Part shown: positions 17,087-26,875 of the stretch, one piece after another
Position numbering within the stretch: the first letter of the stretch is position 1
How the letters are laid out: the number at the start of each line of letters is the position of its first letter
Origin: Actinophytocola xanthii
GTDB lineage: Bacteria > Actinomycetota > Actinomycetes > Mycobacteriales > Pseudonocardiaceae
Length of the DNA stretch: 64,000 nucleotides
Assembly (NCBI RefSeq): GCF_001921205.1
Contig: NZ_MSIE01000029.1
Coordinates: 1 to 64,000, forward strand
Direction of reading: 5' to 3'
Notes under the pieces: generated by a model
Told to the model about the DNA's origin: nothing
Database searches by the model: none
What the model saw: the letters and a program-made list of their open reading frames with translations, nothing else
Position numbers and translations under genes: made by a program

Positions 17087-18196
17087 TCAGTCGGCGTCGC
17101 TCGCGGGCGTGATCTTCTTGACGTAGAGCAGTCGGTCGCCGGACTCCATCGCGTCCACCTCGGGGTGGTCCACCCGGAAGAGCTTCCCGTTCCGAACGAC
17201 CCCGAGCACGATGTCGGGCAGGTGCCGGGGCGACCCGCCGACCTCGGTCTGCTCGACGTCGCGCTCCGCGATCGCGAGGCCCGACTCGGGCGTGATCAGG
17301 TCCTCCACCATGTCCACGACGGTCGGGGTGTGCGTGGCCATGCCGAGCAGCCGGCCCGCCGTCTCGCTGGAGACCACCACCGAGTTCGCCCCGGACTGGC
17401 GCAGCAGGTGCACGTTCTCCGCCTCCCGCACCGCGGCCACGATCTGGGCCTTTGGCGCGAGCTCGCGCGCGGTCAGCGTGACCAGCACCGCCGAGTCGTC
17501 GCGGTTGGCCGCGACGACGACCGCCCGCGCCCGGGGCACGCCGGCCACCCGCAGCACGTCCGACCGGGTGCCCGAGCCGTGCACGGTGACCAGGCCGAGC
17601 GCGGACGCCGCGTCCAGCATCGACTGGTCGGTGTCCACCACGACGATGCGCTCCGGCTCCACGCCGTCGGACAGCACGGAGCTGACCGCGGACCGCCCCT
17701 TGGTGCCGTAACCGACGACCACCACGTGATCGCGCACCCTTGTCCTCCATCGTTGCAGCTTGAACGCCTGGCGCGACCGCTCGGTGAGCACGGCCAGGGT
17801 GGTACCGACCAGCACGATCAGGAACAGCACCCGCAGCGGGGTGATGACCAGGATGTTGATCAGCCGCGCCGACTGGCTTACCGGCGTGATGTCACCGTAT
17901 CCGGTGGTCGAGAGGGAGACCGTGGCGTAGTAGAAGCAGTCGAGCAGCGACAGGCCGTCGCCGTTCGCGTCCCGGTAGCCGTCGCGGTCGAGGTAGACCA
18001 GGAACACCGCCGCGGTCAGGGCGACGAACGCCCAGATCACCCGCCGCACGATCGAGGTGATCGGGCTGACCGAGTCCTCCGGCATCCGGATCACGCCGAC
18101 CAGCGAGTGGTCGGGTCGGTCGGTCAGCCGGTCGGTGCCGAGGCGTGCGCGCAGCTTGTACGACAGCCCGCGCTCCGGCTCGTCAGGGCTACTCAC
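17087..18196 (-). CDS. Two-TM potassium channel with TrkA-N/RCK domain
   Basis: A 369-residue potassium channel. Two transmembrane helices (about 50-70 and 115-135) flank a pore loop with the selectivity filter TTGYGD. A cytoplasmic RCK/TrkA-N domain with the Rossmann signature VVVVGYGTKG follows, then a TrkA-C-like tail. The start is GTG at 18196. The order nudC, K+ channel, adnB, adnA matches Mycobacterium tuberculosis Rv3199c-Rv3202c, with the M16 and DUF2207 genes inserted here. Gating ligand is unknown. Confidence 0.93.
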   Translation of the reverse strand: MSSPDEPERGLSYKLRARLGTDRLTDRPDHSLVGVIRMPEDSVSPITSIVRRVIWAFVALTAAVFLVYLDRDGYRDANGDGLSLLDCFYYATVSLSTTGYGDITPVSQSARLINILVITPLRVLFLIVLVGTTLAVLTERSRQAFKLQRWRTRVRDHVVVVGYGTKGRSAVSSVLSDGVEPERIVVVDTDQSMLDAASALGLVTVHGSGTRSDVLRVAGVPRARAVVVAANRDDSAVLVTLTARELAPKAQIVAAVREAENVHLLRQSGANSVVVSSETAGRLLGMATHTPTVVDMVEDLITPESGLAIAERDVEQTEVGGSPRHLPDIVLGVVRNGKLFRVDHPEVDAMESGDRLLYVKKITPASDAD

Positions 18197-18224
18197 GGCG
18201 GGAGCGTACCCGTCCGCGTCCGGT

Positions 18225-21200
18225 TCAGGCCGTGGGGACCGCTTGAAGAAGATCGCGGATCCGCTCGGCGGAGAGCAGGTCCGCCGGGCGCAGGGTCTGG
18301 TCCTGGCGCACGTAGTGGAAGGCCGCCCGCACCCGGTCGACCGCGGTTCCCGAGAGGTCGGCCCAGGCCAGCCGGTACGCGGCCAGCTGGACGGTCAACG
18401 CCGGCAGGTCCTCCTCGCGCGGGAGGGTCCCGGTCTTCCAGTCGACGACCGTCCAGCCGCCGTCCGGGTCGGCGAAGACCGCGTCCATCCGGCCGCGCAG
18501 TGAGATGCCGGCGACGTCGCAGGTGAACGGCACCTCAACCTCGTGGGGGACCCGGTCGGACCAGGAGCTGGCCAGGAAGGCGTCCTTGAGCGCGTCGAGC
18601 TCGGCGTCCGGCGCCGCGCCCTCGTCGGCGGAGCCGGGCAGCTCGTCCAGGTCGAGCAGCGCGCGGGAGCCGAACCGCTTCTCCAGCCAGGCGTGGAAGG
18701 CGGTGCCGCGGCGCGCCGTCGGGTTGGGCGGGAACGGCAGGGGGCGGCGCAGCCTGCGGGCGAGCGCCGCCGGGTCGGCGGCCAGCTCGACGAGCTGGGT
18801 CACCGACATCGTGGGCGGCAGCGTCACCTGCTCGCGCCCGGCGGCGGCCTGGGCGCGCTCGGCGAGCAGCACGTCCGTGTCGGCCTCCCAGCCCTCCGGG
18901 TCCTCCTCGAGCATCGAGAGCTGACCGGCCCCGGCGCGCAGCGCGGCCAGCTCCTCGCGCACCATCGCCGCTCCGGCTCGCACGTCCTCCCGCCCGAGCG
19001 CCAGCGGGTCCGAGGGCCAGGTCCCGGCCCGCTCGGCGGTGGCGAGCGGGTTCTCCTCGTCCTCGGGCGGGGGCGGTGCCAGGTGCTCGACCACGGCCAC
19101 CCGCTCGTCCAGCTCCGAGACCACCTCGGCCACCTCGGTGAAGAAGTCCGACGGGCCCTTGGGCCGCGAGCCGGTGCGGCCCCACCAGTGGGCGGAGACG
19201 AGCAGGGTCCGCTCGGACCGGGTCAGCGCGACGTAGCAGAGCCGCCGCTCCTCGACGAGGTCCCGTTCGGCGAACGCCTCGGCGTGCCGGGTCAGCTCCT
19301 GCTCGACCTCCTTGCGGTTGGCCGCGCCGCCGAGCTCCAGCCGGGGCAGGTCGGCGGCGTCGCCGCGCATCGGCGCGGGCAGCTGGGTCACCGCGCGCAG
19401 CCAGGACGAGGTGCGCTTGCGGCTGGGGAAGACGTCGGCGACCAGGTGCGGCACGGCGACGACCTGCCACTCCAGCCCCTTCGCCGAGTGCACGGTGAGG
19501 ATCTGCACGCGGTCCTGTGCCACCTCCACCTCGCCGGGCTCCAGACCGTCCTCGGCGGCCTCGGCGGCGGCCAGGTAGTCCAGCAGCGCCGGCAGGCTCG
19601 CCGAGGGGCTGGTCTGGGCGTAGTCCGACACGACGTCGGCGAACTTGTTCAGGTGCGCCCGACCGGCGCCACCGGGCCGCGCCTTGGCCTCGACGTCGAG
19701 CAGCATCACCCGCTCGACCTCGGCCACCAGCTCGGGCAGCGGCTGGTCGAGCCGGCGGCGCAGCCCGCGCAGCTCGGCACCGAGTGTGCGGATCCGCCGG
19801 TTGCCCTCGGTCGAGTACGCCTCGGCGGGCCCGGGGTCGTCGATCGCGTCGACCAACCCGGCCTGCTCGGCCCCCTCGCCGGAGACCGTGTCGACCAGGG
19901 CGCCCACTCCCTCGGTTGCCTGGTAGGACCGGCCCAGCTCGGCCGCGCGCCGCCACAGCGCGGCGAGGTCGGCCGCGCCGAGCCGCCAGCGCGCGCCGGT
20001 CAGCACCCGGGCGGCCGCGGTGCCGGCCAGCGGGTCGATCAGCACCCGCAGCGCCGAGACGAGGTCGCGCACCTCCGGCTCGTCGAGCAACCCGCCGATG
20101 CCGACCACCTCGACCGGCAGGCCGCGCTCGCGCAGGGCCGCGGCGATGTCGGTCATGTCCGCGCGGCGGCGCACCAGCACCGCGGCGGTCGGTGGGCGAC
20201 CGGTGTGCTCGACGGCGGCGTGCCAGCGTTCGGTGATCCGGTCGGCCACCCAGCCGACCTCGGCGTCGGCGTCGGGCAGCAGCGCGCAGCGGACGTCGGC
20301 CGGCTCGGCGGTGGGGGGTGCGCGCAGCTCGTCGACATCGAGACCGGCCGCGCGCAGCGGGGCGGAGACCGCGTTGGCGAGCGCCAGCACCTCCGGCGGG
20401 TTGCGGAAGCTGGTCAGCAGCCCGTACCGGGTGGCCGGCACCGCCCGCGCGCCGTCGCGCCGGGGGAAGTCGGTGGCGAAGCGGGGCAGGTTGGCCGCGC
20501 TCGCGCCGCGCCAGCCGTAGATCGCCTGGACCGGGTCACCGACCGCGGTGACCGGTATCGGTTCGGCGCCGGCGCCGAACAGCGAGCGCAGCAGGATCCG
20601 CTGGGCGTGCCCGGTGTCCTGGTACTCGTCGAGCAGGGCCGCGCCCCAGCGCTCCCGCTCCCCCCGCGCCACCTCGGGGTGTCCGGCCGCGAGCCGCGCG
20701 GCCAGCGCCATCTGGTCGGCGAAGTCCAGCGCGCCCTCGCGCCGCTTGCGCTCGCCGTAGGCCCGCACCAGCGGCAGCAGCGCGACCCGGAACCGCTGGG
20801 TGGCGACGACCTCACGCAGGTCCTGGGACAGCTCGGCACGCTGGCGGGGGGCGCGCGGCGCGTTCTCGATCGCCGCGCACACCTCCTCGGAGTACCGGGC
20901 GAGCGCGTCCTCGTCCACCAGGTGCTCGGCCAGCTCGCCGGCCAGCTCCAGTAGGTAGCGGGTGACGGTGACCGGGACGCGGTCGGTGTCCAGGTCCTGG
21001 GTCCAGGTCGACACCACCCGGTGGGCGAGCTGCCAGCAGGCGGTCTCGGTGAGCAGCCGGGCGCCGGGCTCGACCGGCAGCCGCAGCCCGTGCTCGGCGA
21101 CCAGACGGCCCGCATAGGCGTGGTAGGTGAGCACGGTCGGCTCCCCCCCGTACAGCGACGCGAGCCGCTCCCCGCTGGGGTCCAGCCGGGTCAGCAGCCC

Positions 21201-21482
21201 GGAGCCGGCCAGCCGGCGCAGCCGGGCACGCACCCGGTCGGCAAGCTGGCGCGCCGCCTTGCGGGTGAAGGTCAGCCCGAGCACCCGGTCGGGGGTGACC
21301 AGCCCGTTGGCGACCAGCCAGACCACCCGCGCCGCCATCGTCTCGGTCTTGCCGGCCCCCGCCCCGGCCACCACCAACGCCGGCTCGGCCGGAGCGGCGA
21401 TCACCGCCACCTGCTCGTCGGTCGGGCTCGGCAACCCGAGTTCAGCCGCCAACACCCGCGGCCCAACCAGCCGTGCACTCAA
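18225..21482 (-). CDS. adnB: AdnB-type UvrD-family helicase-nuclease subunit
   Basis: A 1085-residue subunit matching actinobacterial AdnB (about 1100 residues). Walker A is GAGAGKT at residues 40-46 and motif II is LLDEYQDT, both intact. The C-terminal nuclease has RGTAFHAWLE, then GRMDAVF and VVDWKTG, the PD-(D/E)xK active site. AdnAB resects DNA double-strand breaks. The start is TTG at 21482, chosen because GGAGGT lies 7 bases upstream and an in-frame stop precedes it by 10 codons. It lies 130 bases downstream of adnA and is followed by the K+ channel gene. Confidence 0.95.
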   Translation of the reverse strand: MSARLVGPRVLAAELGLPSPTDEQVAVIAAPAEPALVVAGAGAGKTETMAARVVWLVANGLVTPDRVLGLTFTRKAARQLADRVRARLRRLAGSGLLTRLDPSGERLASLYGGEPTVLTYHAYAGRLVAEHGLRLPVEPGARLLTETACWQLAHRVVSTWTQDLDTDRVPVTVTRYLLELAGELAEHLVDEDALARYSEEVCAAIENAPRAPRQRAELSQDLREVVATQRFRVALLPLVRAYGERKRREGALDFADQMALAARLAAGHPEVARGERERWGAALLDEYQDTGHAQRILLRSLFGAGAEPIPVTAVGDPVQAIYGWRGASAANLPRFATDFPRRDGARAVPATRYGLLTSFRNPPEVLALANAVSAPLRAAGLDVDELRAPPTAEPADVRCALLPDADAEVGWVADRITERWHAAVEHTGRPPTAAVLVRRRADMTDIAAALRERGLPVEVVGIGGLLDEPEVRDLVSALRVLIDPLAGTAAARVLTGARWRLGAADLAALWRRAAELGRSYQATEGVGALVDTVSGEGAEQAGLVDAIDDPGPAEAYSTEGNRRIRTLGAELRGLRRRLDQPLPELVAEVERVMLLDVEAKARPGGAGRAHLNKFADVVSDYAQTSPSASLPALLDYLAAAEAAEDGLEPGEVEVAQDRVQILTVHSAKGLEWQVVAVPHLVADVFPSRKRTSSWLRAVTQLPAPMRGDAADLPRLELGGAANRKEVEQELTRHAEAFAERDLVEERRLCYVALTRSERTLLVSAHWWGRTGSRPKGPSDFFTEVAEVVSELDERVAVVEHLAPPPPEDEENPLATAERAGTWPSDPLALGREDVRAGAAMVREELAALRAGAGQLSMLEEDPEGWEADTDVLLAERAQAAAGREQVTLPPTMSVTQLVELAADPAALARRLRRPLPFPPNPTARRGTAFHAWLEKRFGSRALLDLDELPGSADEGAAPDAELDALKDAFLASSWSDRVPHEVEVPFTCDVAGISLRGRMDAVFADPDGGWTVVDWKTGTLPREEDLPALTVQLAAYRLAWADLSGTAVDRVRAAFHYVRQDQTLRPADLLSAERIRDLLQAVPTA

Positions 21483-21612
21483 TGGACCACCTCCGAAACC
21501 GTCACCTCAGGGGAACGTGAAGCAACCCAGCCACAAGTACGCGCCCAAGCCGCGCACTCCCCGCCCATGGCGACCAACACTTCAAATCCCGGGGAGGCGG
21601 TCAGGCCCACTC

Positions 21613-24600
21613 TCACTCCATCACCTGGCGGCCGCTGGGGTTGACCGGGCAGCTGAAGCGGACGGGACAGCGGGGGCAGTCCGGGTTCTGTCTGGCCGCG
21701 TAGTCGGGGCCGACGCTGGCGGCGGCGGCGTCGGCGACGACGCCGGTCCAGTGCTTCAGGCCATCCTCGTCCACCGGGGCCTGGCCGCGCTCGGTGGCCT
21801 GGGTGCGGCGGTTGGCCTTGGACACGTAGAGTAGCCGCGCGCCGCCCGGCTCGCGGTCCAATCCCAGCTCGACGAACGCGCCGTAGGCGGCGGCGAGCTG
21901 GTAGACCGCGAGCTGCGGGTGCTCGCGGGCGTCGGCCTCGCTGATCGGGACCCGGCCGGTCTTCACGTCGACCACCACCGGGTGGCCCTGCGCGTCCGCC
22001 TCGAGCCGGTCGACCCGGCCGCGGATGCGCACCGGCGGCTCGGTGCCCGGCACGTCGACGCCGAAGTCGCGCTCCACGGCGACCTGGGTCAGCTCGCCGC
22101 GGGTGGCCCGCAGCCAGCCGAGGAACGTGTCCATCATCGCGTGCACCCGGGCCCGCTCGCGGCGGGAGAACCAGGGCGCGCCGGCGTCGACGACGTCCCA
22201 GGCCCGGTCCAGCTCGGCCCGCAGCGCCACCTCGTCGGCGCCGTCGGCGGCGGCCTGGGCGAGCGCGTGCACGAGCACGCCGGTGATCGAGGCCAGCTCG
22301 GCCGGGTCGGAGCCGCCGTGCCGCTCGACCATCCAGCGCAGCGGACAGCGGGCTAGCACCTCGACGGTGGACGGGGAGACCGCGATCCGTTCTCCCACCG
22401 GGCGCACCGGGTCCACGCTGGACACCTCGGCCAGGCCGTACCAGACGTCGGGGTCAGCGCCGGGAACGCCGGCGTCGGCCAGGCGGGCCAGCTGCCGGGC
22501 CGCCCGCCGGCGCCGGTCGGGTGGCGACGTGCCGTCGGCGACCGCCCGGCGCAGCTCCCCCACCAGGTCGGCCAGCACCAGCGCACGCTCCGGGCCGCCG
22601 AGCCCGGCCGGCCGGGCGACCTCCTCGACCTCGCCGCCGGCGAGCTCCGCCAGGAACCGGGAGGGCTGCTCGTCCTCCCCGCGGATGGCCGAGAGCAACA
22701 GCGTGTGCCTGGCCCGGCTCGCGGCCACCAGCAGCAGCCGGCGCTCCTCGGCGAGCAGCGGCGCGGTCTGCGACACGTCGGGGTCGTCCACTCCCGACAG
22801 CAGGTCGGTGAGGCGCTCGACGCCCAGCAGCGAGCCACGCAGGCGCAGATCGGGCCACGTTCCCTCCTGCACCCCGAGCACGGCGACGACAGTCCACTCC
22901 CGACCCACGGCGGCATGTGCGGTGAGCACCGAGACCGCCTCGCCCCGCTGCGCGGACGGGGCGAGCGTGTCGCCGACGATCCGCTGGGCGGCGAGGAAGT
23001 CGGCGAAGCCGGTCACGCCGGCACCCGGCAGCCGGTCGGCGTAGCGGGCGGCGGCGTGGAACAGCCCGACGATCGCGTCGAGGTCGCGGTCGGCCTGCGC
23101 GCCGAGGGTGCCGCCGCGCTGCGACTGGGCCACCCACCGCCCCTCGAGGCCGCTCTCCCGCCACACCGCCCACAGCACCTGCTCGATGCCGGCGCCGGCC
23201 GCGATGGCCTCGCGGGCGGTGGTCAGCAGGCCCGCTACCCGGTGCACGCTCGCCGCCTCGTCCTCGGCCAGCGCGGCCAGCGTGTCCGCCGAGTTGAGCA
23301 CCTCCACCAGCAGCTCGTCGCTGGGCCGGTCGGCACCGGCGGCGAGCTCGAGGCGGCGCAGCCCTCGCCGCAGCCGGCGCAGGGCCAGCGGGTCGGCCCC
23401 GCCGAACTGGCAGGACAGCAGCATCTCGGCGCGGCGGGCGTCGAGCAGGTGCGGCTCGGCCGCGACCCGCAGCAGCTCCAGGAACGGGCGGACCGCGGGC
23501 TGGCGGGCCAGCGGCAGCTCGTCGGCGTCGGTGGTGACCGGGATCCCGGCGACCTGGAACGCGCGCTGCAGCACCGGCAGCGAGTTGGTGGCCGAGCGGA
23601 CCAGGACGGCCATCTCCGACCAGGGCACGCCGTGGACGAGGTGGGCCCGGCGCAGCTGGTCGGCGACCCAGGCGGCCTCGGCGGCGTCGGTGGCGTGCAG
23701 CCGGACCTCGACGCGGCCGTCCTCGGGGGAGTTCTCGACCAGGGGCTCGTCGGGGTCGGTGGTGAGCCGCTGCGGGGCGGCGCCGGGCAGCCGGGTGGCG
23801 AGGCGGGCGACGGCCTGGCGGACCGCCGGCGCGAGCCGGTGGGTGGCACGCAGCACGACCGTGCCGCCGTCGGGCTGGGTCTCGGCGAGCAACCGCGGGT
23901 CGGCGCCCCGGAAGGAGAACACCGCCTGGTCCGGGTCGCCGGCCAGGACGAACTCCTTGGCCGCGAAGCCGAGCCTGGCCAGCAGCCGGTACTGCAACGG
24001 GTCGAGGTGCTGAGCGTCGTCGACCAGCAGGTAGCGGACCCGGTCGCGCTCGCTCGCGAGCAGCTCGGGGTCGGTCTCGAACGCGAGCAGCGCGCTCGCG
24101 ACCAGCTCGGCGGCGTCAAGCGCCGGCGCGGACTCCTGGGCGACGGCGCTGTCCGCGGCGCCGGCCAGCAGCGTGACCTGCTCGTACTGGCGGGCGAACT
24201 TCCCGGCGGCGACCCACTCCTCGCGCCTGGCCTCCCGGCCGACGCGGATCAGGTCCTCCGGTCCCAGCCCGCGTTCGGCGGCCCGCAGCATGAGGTCGCG
24301 CAGCTCCTCGGCGAAGCCGGGCACGCCCAGCGCCGGCCAGAGCCGGTCGGGCCAGTAGTGCGCCTCGTCCTCGATGTCGCCGGCGAGCAGCTCGCGCACG
24401 ACGGCGTCCTGCTCGGGGCCGGAGAGCAGCCGCGGGCCGGGAACGTCCCGCATCGCGGCGTGCAGGCGCAGGACCGAGAAGGCGTAGGAGTGCACGGTGC
24501 GCACGAGCGGCTCGCGGATCGTGCGCAGCTCGCCGTCGCCCTCGGTGATCCGGGCGGTGATCGCGGCCCGGACCTCGGTCGCCGCGCGGCGGTTGGCGGT

Positions 24601-24813
24601 GACCACCAGGAGCTGCTCGGGGTCGACCCCGCCCCGCAGGATCCGGTCGGCCGCCACCTCGGTGAGCAGGGTGGTCTTGCCGGTGCCGGGCGCGCCCAGG
24701 ACCCGGACGAAGCCCTCGGCGCCGTCCAGCACACGCTGGGCGGCGGCGTCCCACCGAGCGGGGGGGCGCGGTGGCGCCGGCCGGCGAACCAGCCGGGGAG
24801 CCGTGAGGACCAC
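21613..24813 (-). CDS. adnA: AdnA-type helicase-nuclease subunit
   Basis: A 1066-residue partner of AdnB. Walker A is GAPGTGKT at residues 40-47. Motif II is DDAQHLD rather than DExQD, a reduced version typical of the weaker AdnA motor. The nuclease motifs are GRVDRLE and VVDVKTG. A cysteine in ARCPLRWM and a C-terminal CPRCPVRFSC fit an AddB-like 4Fe-4S cluster. The GTG at 24813 (VVLTAPRLVRR) gives the usual family length; an ATG-like choice further up would run into the divergent repair gene. It is the first gene of the adnA-adnB pair. Confidence 0.93.
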   Translation of the reverse strand: MVLTAPRLVRRPAPPRPPARWDAAAQRVLDGAEGFVRVLGAPGTGKTTLLTEVAADRILRGGVDPEQLLVVTANRRAATEVRAAITARITEGDGELRTIREPLVRTVHSYAFSVLRLHAAMRDVPGPRLLSGPEQDAVVRELLAGDIEDEAHYWPDRLWPALGVPGFAEELRDLMLRAAERGLGPEDLIRVGREARREEWVAAGKFARQYEQVTLLAGAADSAVAQESAPALDAAELVASALLAFETDPELLASERDRVRYLLVDDAQHLDPLQYRLLARLGFAAKEFVLAGDPDQAVFSFRGADPRLLAETQPDGGTVVLRATHRLAPAVRQAVARLATRLPGAAPQRLTTDPDEPLVENSPEDGRVEVRLHATDAAEAAWVADQLRRAHLVHGVPWSEMAVLVRSATNSLPVLQRAFQVAGIPVTTDADELPLARQPAVRPFLELLRVAAEPHLLDARRAEMLLSCQFGGADPLALRRLRRGLRRLELAAGADRPSDELLVEVLNSADTLAALAEDEAASVHRVAGLLTTAREAIAAGAGIEQVLWAVWRESGLEGRWVAQSQRGGTLGAQADRDLDAIVGLFHAAARYADRLPGAGVTGFADFLAAQRIVGDTLAPSAQRGEAVSVLTAHAAVGREWTVVAVLGVQEGTWPDLRLRGSLLGVERLTDLLSGVDDPDVSQTAPLLAEERRLLLVAASRARHTLLLSAIRGEDEQPSRFLAELAGGEVEEVARPAGLGGPERALVLADLVGELRRAVADGTSPPDRRRRAARQLARLADAGVPGADPDVWYGLAEVSSVDPVRPVGERIAVSPSTVEVLARCPLRWMVERHGGSDPAELASITGVLVHALAQAAADGADEVALRAELDRAWDVVDAGAPWFSRRERARVHAMMDTFLGWLRATRGELTQVAVERDFGVDVPGTEPPVRIRGRVDRLEADAQGHPVVVDVKTGRVPISEADAREHPQLAVYQLAAAYGAFVELGLDREPGGARLLYVSKANRRTQATERGQAPVDEDGLKHWTGVVADAAAASVGPDYAARQNPDCPRCPVRFSCPVNPSGRQVME

Positions 24814-24881
24814 GCCGAAGATGAAAACACGGTCCGTCCGATCCGGCCTCCTCGGCACGCCGCACCCGCGATACTCCAGCT

Positions 24882-25169
24882 GTGGACGAAGCACTACACG
24901 AGCGGGTGCGGGAGGTCATCGCCTCGATTCCCGCCGGTCGGGTCGCCTCCTACGGCGACATCGCACAGATCGCCGGCGCGTCGACACCGCGGCTGGTGGG
25001 GCGGATCCTCGGCGAGGACGGCCACGACCTGCCCTGGCACCGCGTGTTGCGTGCGGACGGGACGCCGGCGCCGCACCTGGTCCACCGCCAGCTGGAGCTG
25101 CTGCGGGCGGAGGGCGTGCTGGCGGACGGCCAGCGGATCAGCATGCGCCGGTACCGCTGGCGTCCGTGA
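24882..25169 (+). CDS. Alkyltransferase-like (MGMT family) DNA-repair protein
   Basis: A 95-residue member of the O6-alkylguanine-DNA-alkyltransferase family. The catalytic PCHR is replaced by PWHR (W52), the mark of alkyltransferase-like (ATL) proteins that bind alkylated bases without transferring the alkyl group and recruit nucleotide-excision repair. The helix-turn-helix part (GDIAQIAGASTPRLVGRIL) and the RVLRADG strand are intact. The GTG start is at 24882. It is divergent from adnA by 68 bases, as in Mycobacterium Rv3204 next to Rv3202c, making a DNA-repair divergon. Confidence 0.95.
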   Translation: MDEALHERVREVIASIPAGRVASYGDIAQIAGASTPRLVGRILGEDGHDLPWHRVLRADGTPAPHLVHRQLELLRAEGVLADGQRISMRRYRWRP

Positions 25170-25179
25170 GCGTCGCGTC

Positions 25180-26181
25180 CTACAGGGTCTCGTCGGCCGA
25201 GCCGCGATGGGCCAGGTGCTGGGGCGCGTGCTCAGGCGGGATCGTGCCGAGGCGGCCCGCCTGGAAGTCCTCGAACGCGGTGATGATCTCCTGCCGGGTG
25301 TTCATCACGAACGGGCCGTAGCGCGCGACCGGCTCGTTGATGGGAACTCCGCCCAGCACGATGATCTCCCAGCCGGTCGGCGAGTTGGTCGGCTGCCGGT
25401 CGGCCGCCCGCACCGCCAGCGCCTCGCCGTGGCCGAACACGGCCAGCTGCCCCTCCTCGAGCGGCCGCTCCTCCTGGCCGACCATGCCGCGGCCGGACAG
25501 GACGTACACCAGCGCGTTCAGGTTCTCCGGCCACGGCATGGCCAGGCGGGCGCCGGGGCTGACCGTGGCGTGCAGGTAGGTGATCTCGGTGCGGGTCACG
25601 CCGGGCCCGGCGTGGCCGGCGAGCCGGCCGGCGATCACCCGGACCAGCGCGCCGCCGTCGGCGCTGGAGAGCAGGGTCGCGTCGCGGGCGCCGATGTCCT
25701 GGTAGCGCGGAGCGGTCAGCTTCTTCGACCTGGGCAGGTTGACCCACAGCTGGACGCCGTGGAACAGGCCGCCGCGGGCGACCATGTCCTGCGGCGGGAC
25801 CTCGTTGTGCAGGATCCCGGCGCCGGCGGTCATCCACTGGGTGGCGCCGTCGGTGATCAGGCCGCCGCCGCCGATCGAGTCGGTGTGCTGGAAGGCACCG
25901 TCGATCATGTAGGTGACGGTCTCGAAGCCGCGGTGGGGGTGCCAGGGCGCTCCCTTGGCCTCGCCGGGGCCGTACTCGACCGCGCCCATGTGGTCGAGCA
26001 GCAGGAACGGGTCGGCCATCGACAGGTCCGCGCTTGGGAACGGGCGGCGGACCTGGAAGCCCTCGCCCTCGACGAACGTGCCGGCGGTGACGACCCGCAG
26101 CGCCGGGCGCCACCGCGTGTCCGGTGCGGGCAGCTCCGGCAGGCGGGGCAGGGTCAGGGTGTCAGCGGTGATGGCGGGCAT
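25180..26181 (-). CDS. Pirin family protein
   Basis: A 333-residue bicupin of the pirin family, iron-binding proteins with quercetinase or regulatory roles. The N-terminal cupin has the metal ligands in PWHPHRGFETV and the following HNEVPP block; the C-terminal cupin is present (about 170-320). AAGGAGG lies 5 bases before the ATG. It stands alone between the ATL gene and the nitrate operon, and its function here cannot be read from the sequence. Confidence 0.92.
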   Translation of the reverse strand: MPAITADTLTLPRLPELPAPDTRWRPALRVVTAGTFVEGEGFQVRRPFPSADLSMADPFLLLDHMGAVEYGPGEAKGAPWHPHRGFETVTYMIDGAFQHTDSIGGGGLITDGATQWMTAGAGILHNEVPPQDMVARGGLFHGVQLWVNLPRSKKLTAPRYQDIGARDATLLSSADGGALVRVIAGRLAGHAGPGVTRTEITYLHATVSPGARLAMPWPENLNALVYVLSGRGMVGQEERPLEEGQLAVFGHGEALAVRAADRQPTNSPTGWEIIVLGGVPINEPVARYGPFVMNTRQEIITAFEDFQAGRLGTIPPEHAPQHLAHRGSADETL

Positions 26182-26191
26182 GACGCCTCCT

Positions 26192-26875
26192 TCACGGCCG
26201 CCCGACGACGGCCTCCACCCCTGTCAATCTAGTTGCACTCTCAATTATTCCGCGGTACCTGGCCACGGTCAGCGCGACGACGCGGGGGTGGGCACCCAGC
26301 GGTTCGGCCACCACGGCGGCCCCGCTCGCCCTGGCGATCCGGTGGAACAGACCCGGTGCGAGCAGCCAGGACGCGACGGCCATGCCCTCGGTGAGCACCT
26401 CGGCGATCCGCGGCTCGCCGGTCGCGTACCCGACGCGCACCTCGGTTCCGGTCCGCCCGGCGAGCAGCGCCGCCACGCGCTCCACGTCGGCCCGGGCCCG
26501 CCACTGCGAGGAGCCGGCCGCCGCGAGCACGACCGGCTCGCCGCGCCAGCCCGCCTCGACCAGCCGCTCGTGCGCGGCCGCCACCAGAGCGGCGGCGGGG
26601 CCGAACGGCGGCGTGACCAACGCCCGCCCGCCAACCTGCTCGGGGATGTCGACCTGAACGTGGTAGCCGTTGGCGAGGAAGGCGGGTACGACGACGGCCG
26701 GCCCGAGCTCGTCGAGCGCCGTGCGCACGTCGGGCTGCCGGACGTCGGCATAGGCGACCTCGACCCGCACCCCGGGCAGCGCCGCGCGCACCCCGGCGGC
26801 GATCTCGTGCACGACACGCGCCCCGGCCGGGTCCCGGGTTCCGTGCGCGGCGAGCAGCAGCGGTAGCGGCCTCAC
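26192..26875 (-). CDS. nasF: Sirohydrochlorin chelatase (nasF position)
   Basis: A 227-residue CbiX/SirB-type chelatase. The active-site histidine is in LLAAHGTRDPAG at the N-terminus, and a second set of histidines (FLANGYHVQVD) supports metal insertion. It converts sirohydrochlorin to siroheme (iron) or the cobalt form; the siroheme route fits the nitrite reductase encoded upstream. The GTG at 26875 overlaps the nasE stop as GTGA. The gene is last in the seven-gene nitrate operon. The nas gene letter follows the Amycolatopsis nasACKBDEF order. Confidence 0.88.
   Translation of the reverse strand: MRPLPLLLAAHGTRDPAGARVVHEIAAGVRAALPGVRVEVAYADVRQPDVRTALDELGPAVVVPAFLANGYHVQVDIPEQVGGRALVTPPFGPAAALVAAAHERLVEAGWRGEPVVLAAAGSSQWRARADVERVAALLAGRTGTEVRVGYATGEPRIAEVLTEGMAVASWLLAPGLFHRIARASGAAVVAEPLGAHPRVVALTVARYRGIIESATRLTGVEAVVGRP

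Noticed and set aside
15503-18526. A long + strand frame of about 1000 codons opposite DUF2207, the K+ channel and adnB
   Set aside because: It has no motifs and overlaps three supported genes.
24814-24881. A LexA/RecA-type operator between adnA and the alkyltransferase-like gene
   Set aside because: No matching inverted repeat was found in these 68 bases.
22705-26232. A long + strand frame of about 1175 codons opposite adnA and pirin
   Set aside because: It is the GC-rich antisense of real genes on the other strand and shows no domain.
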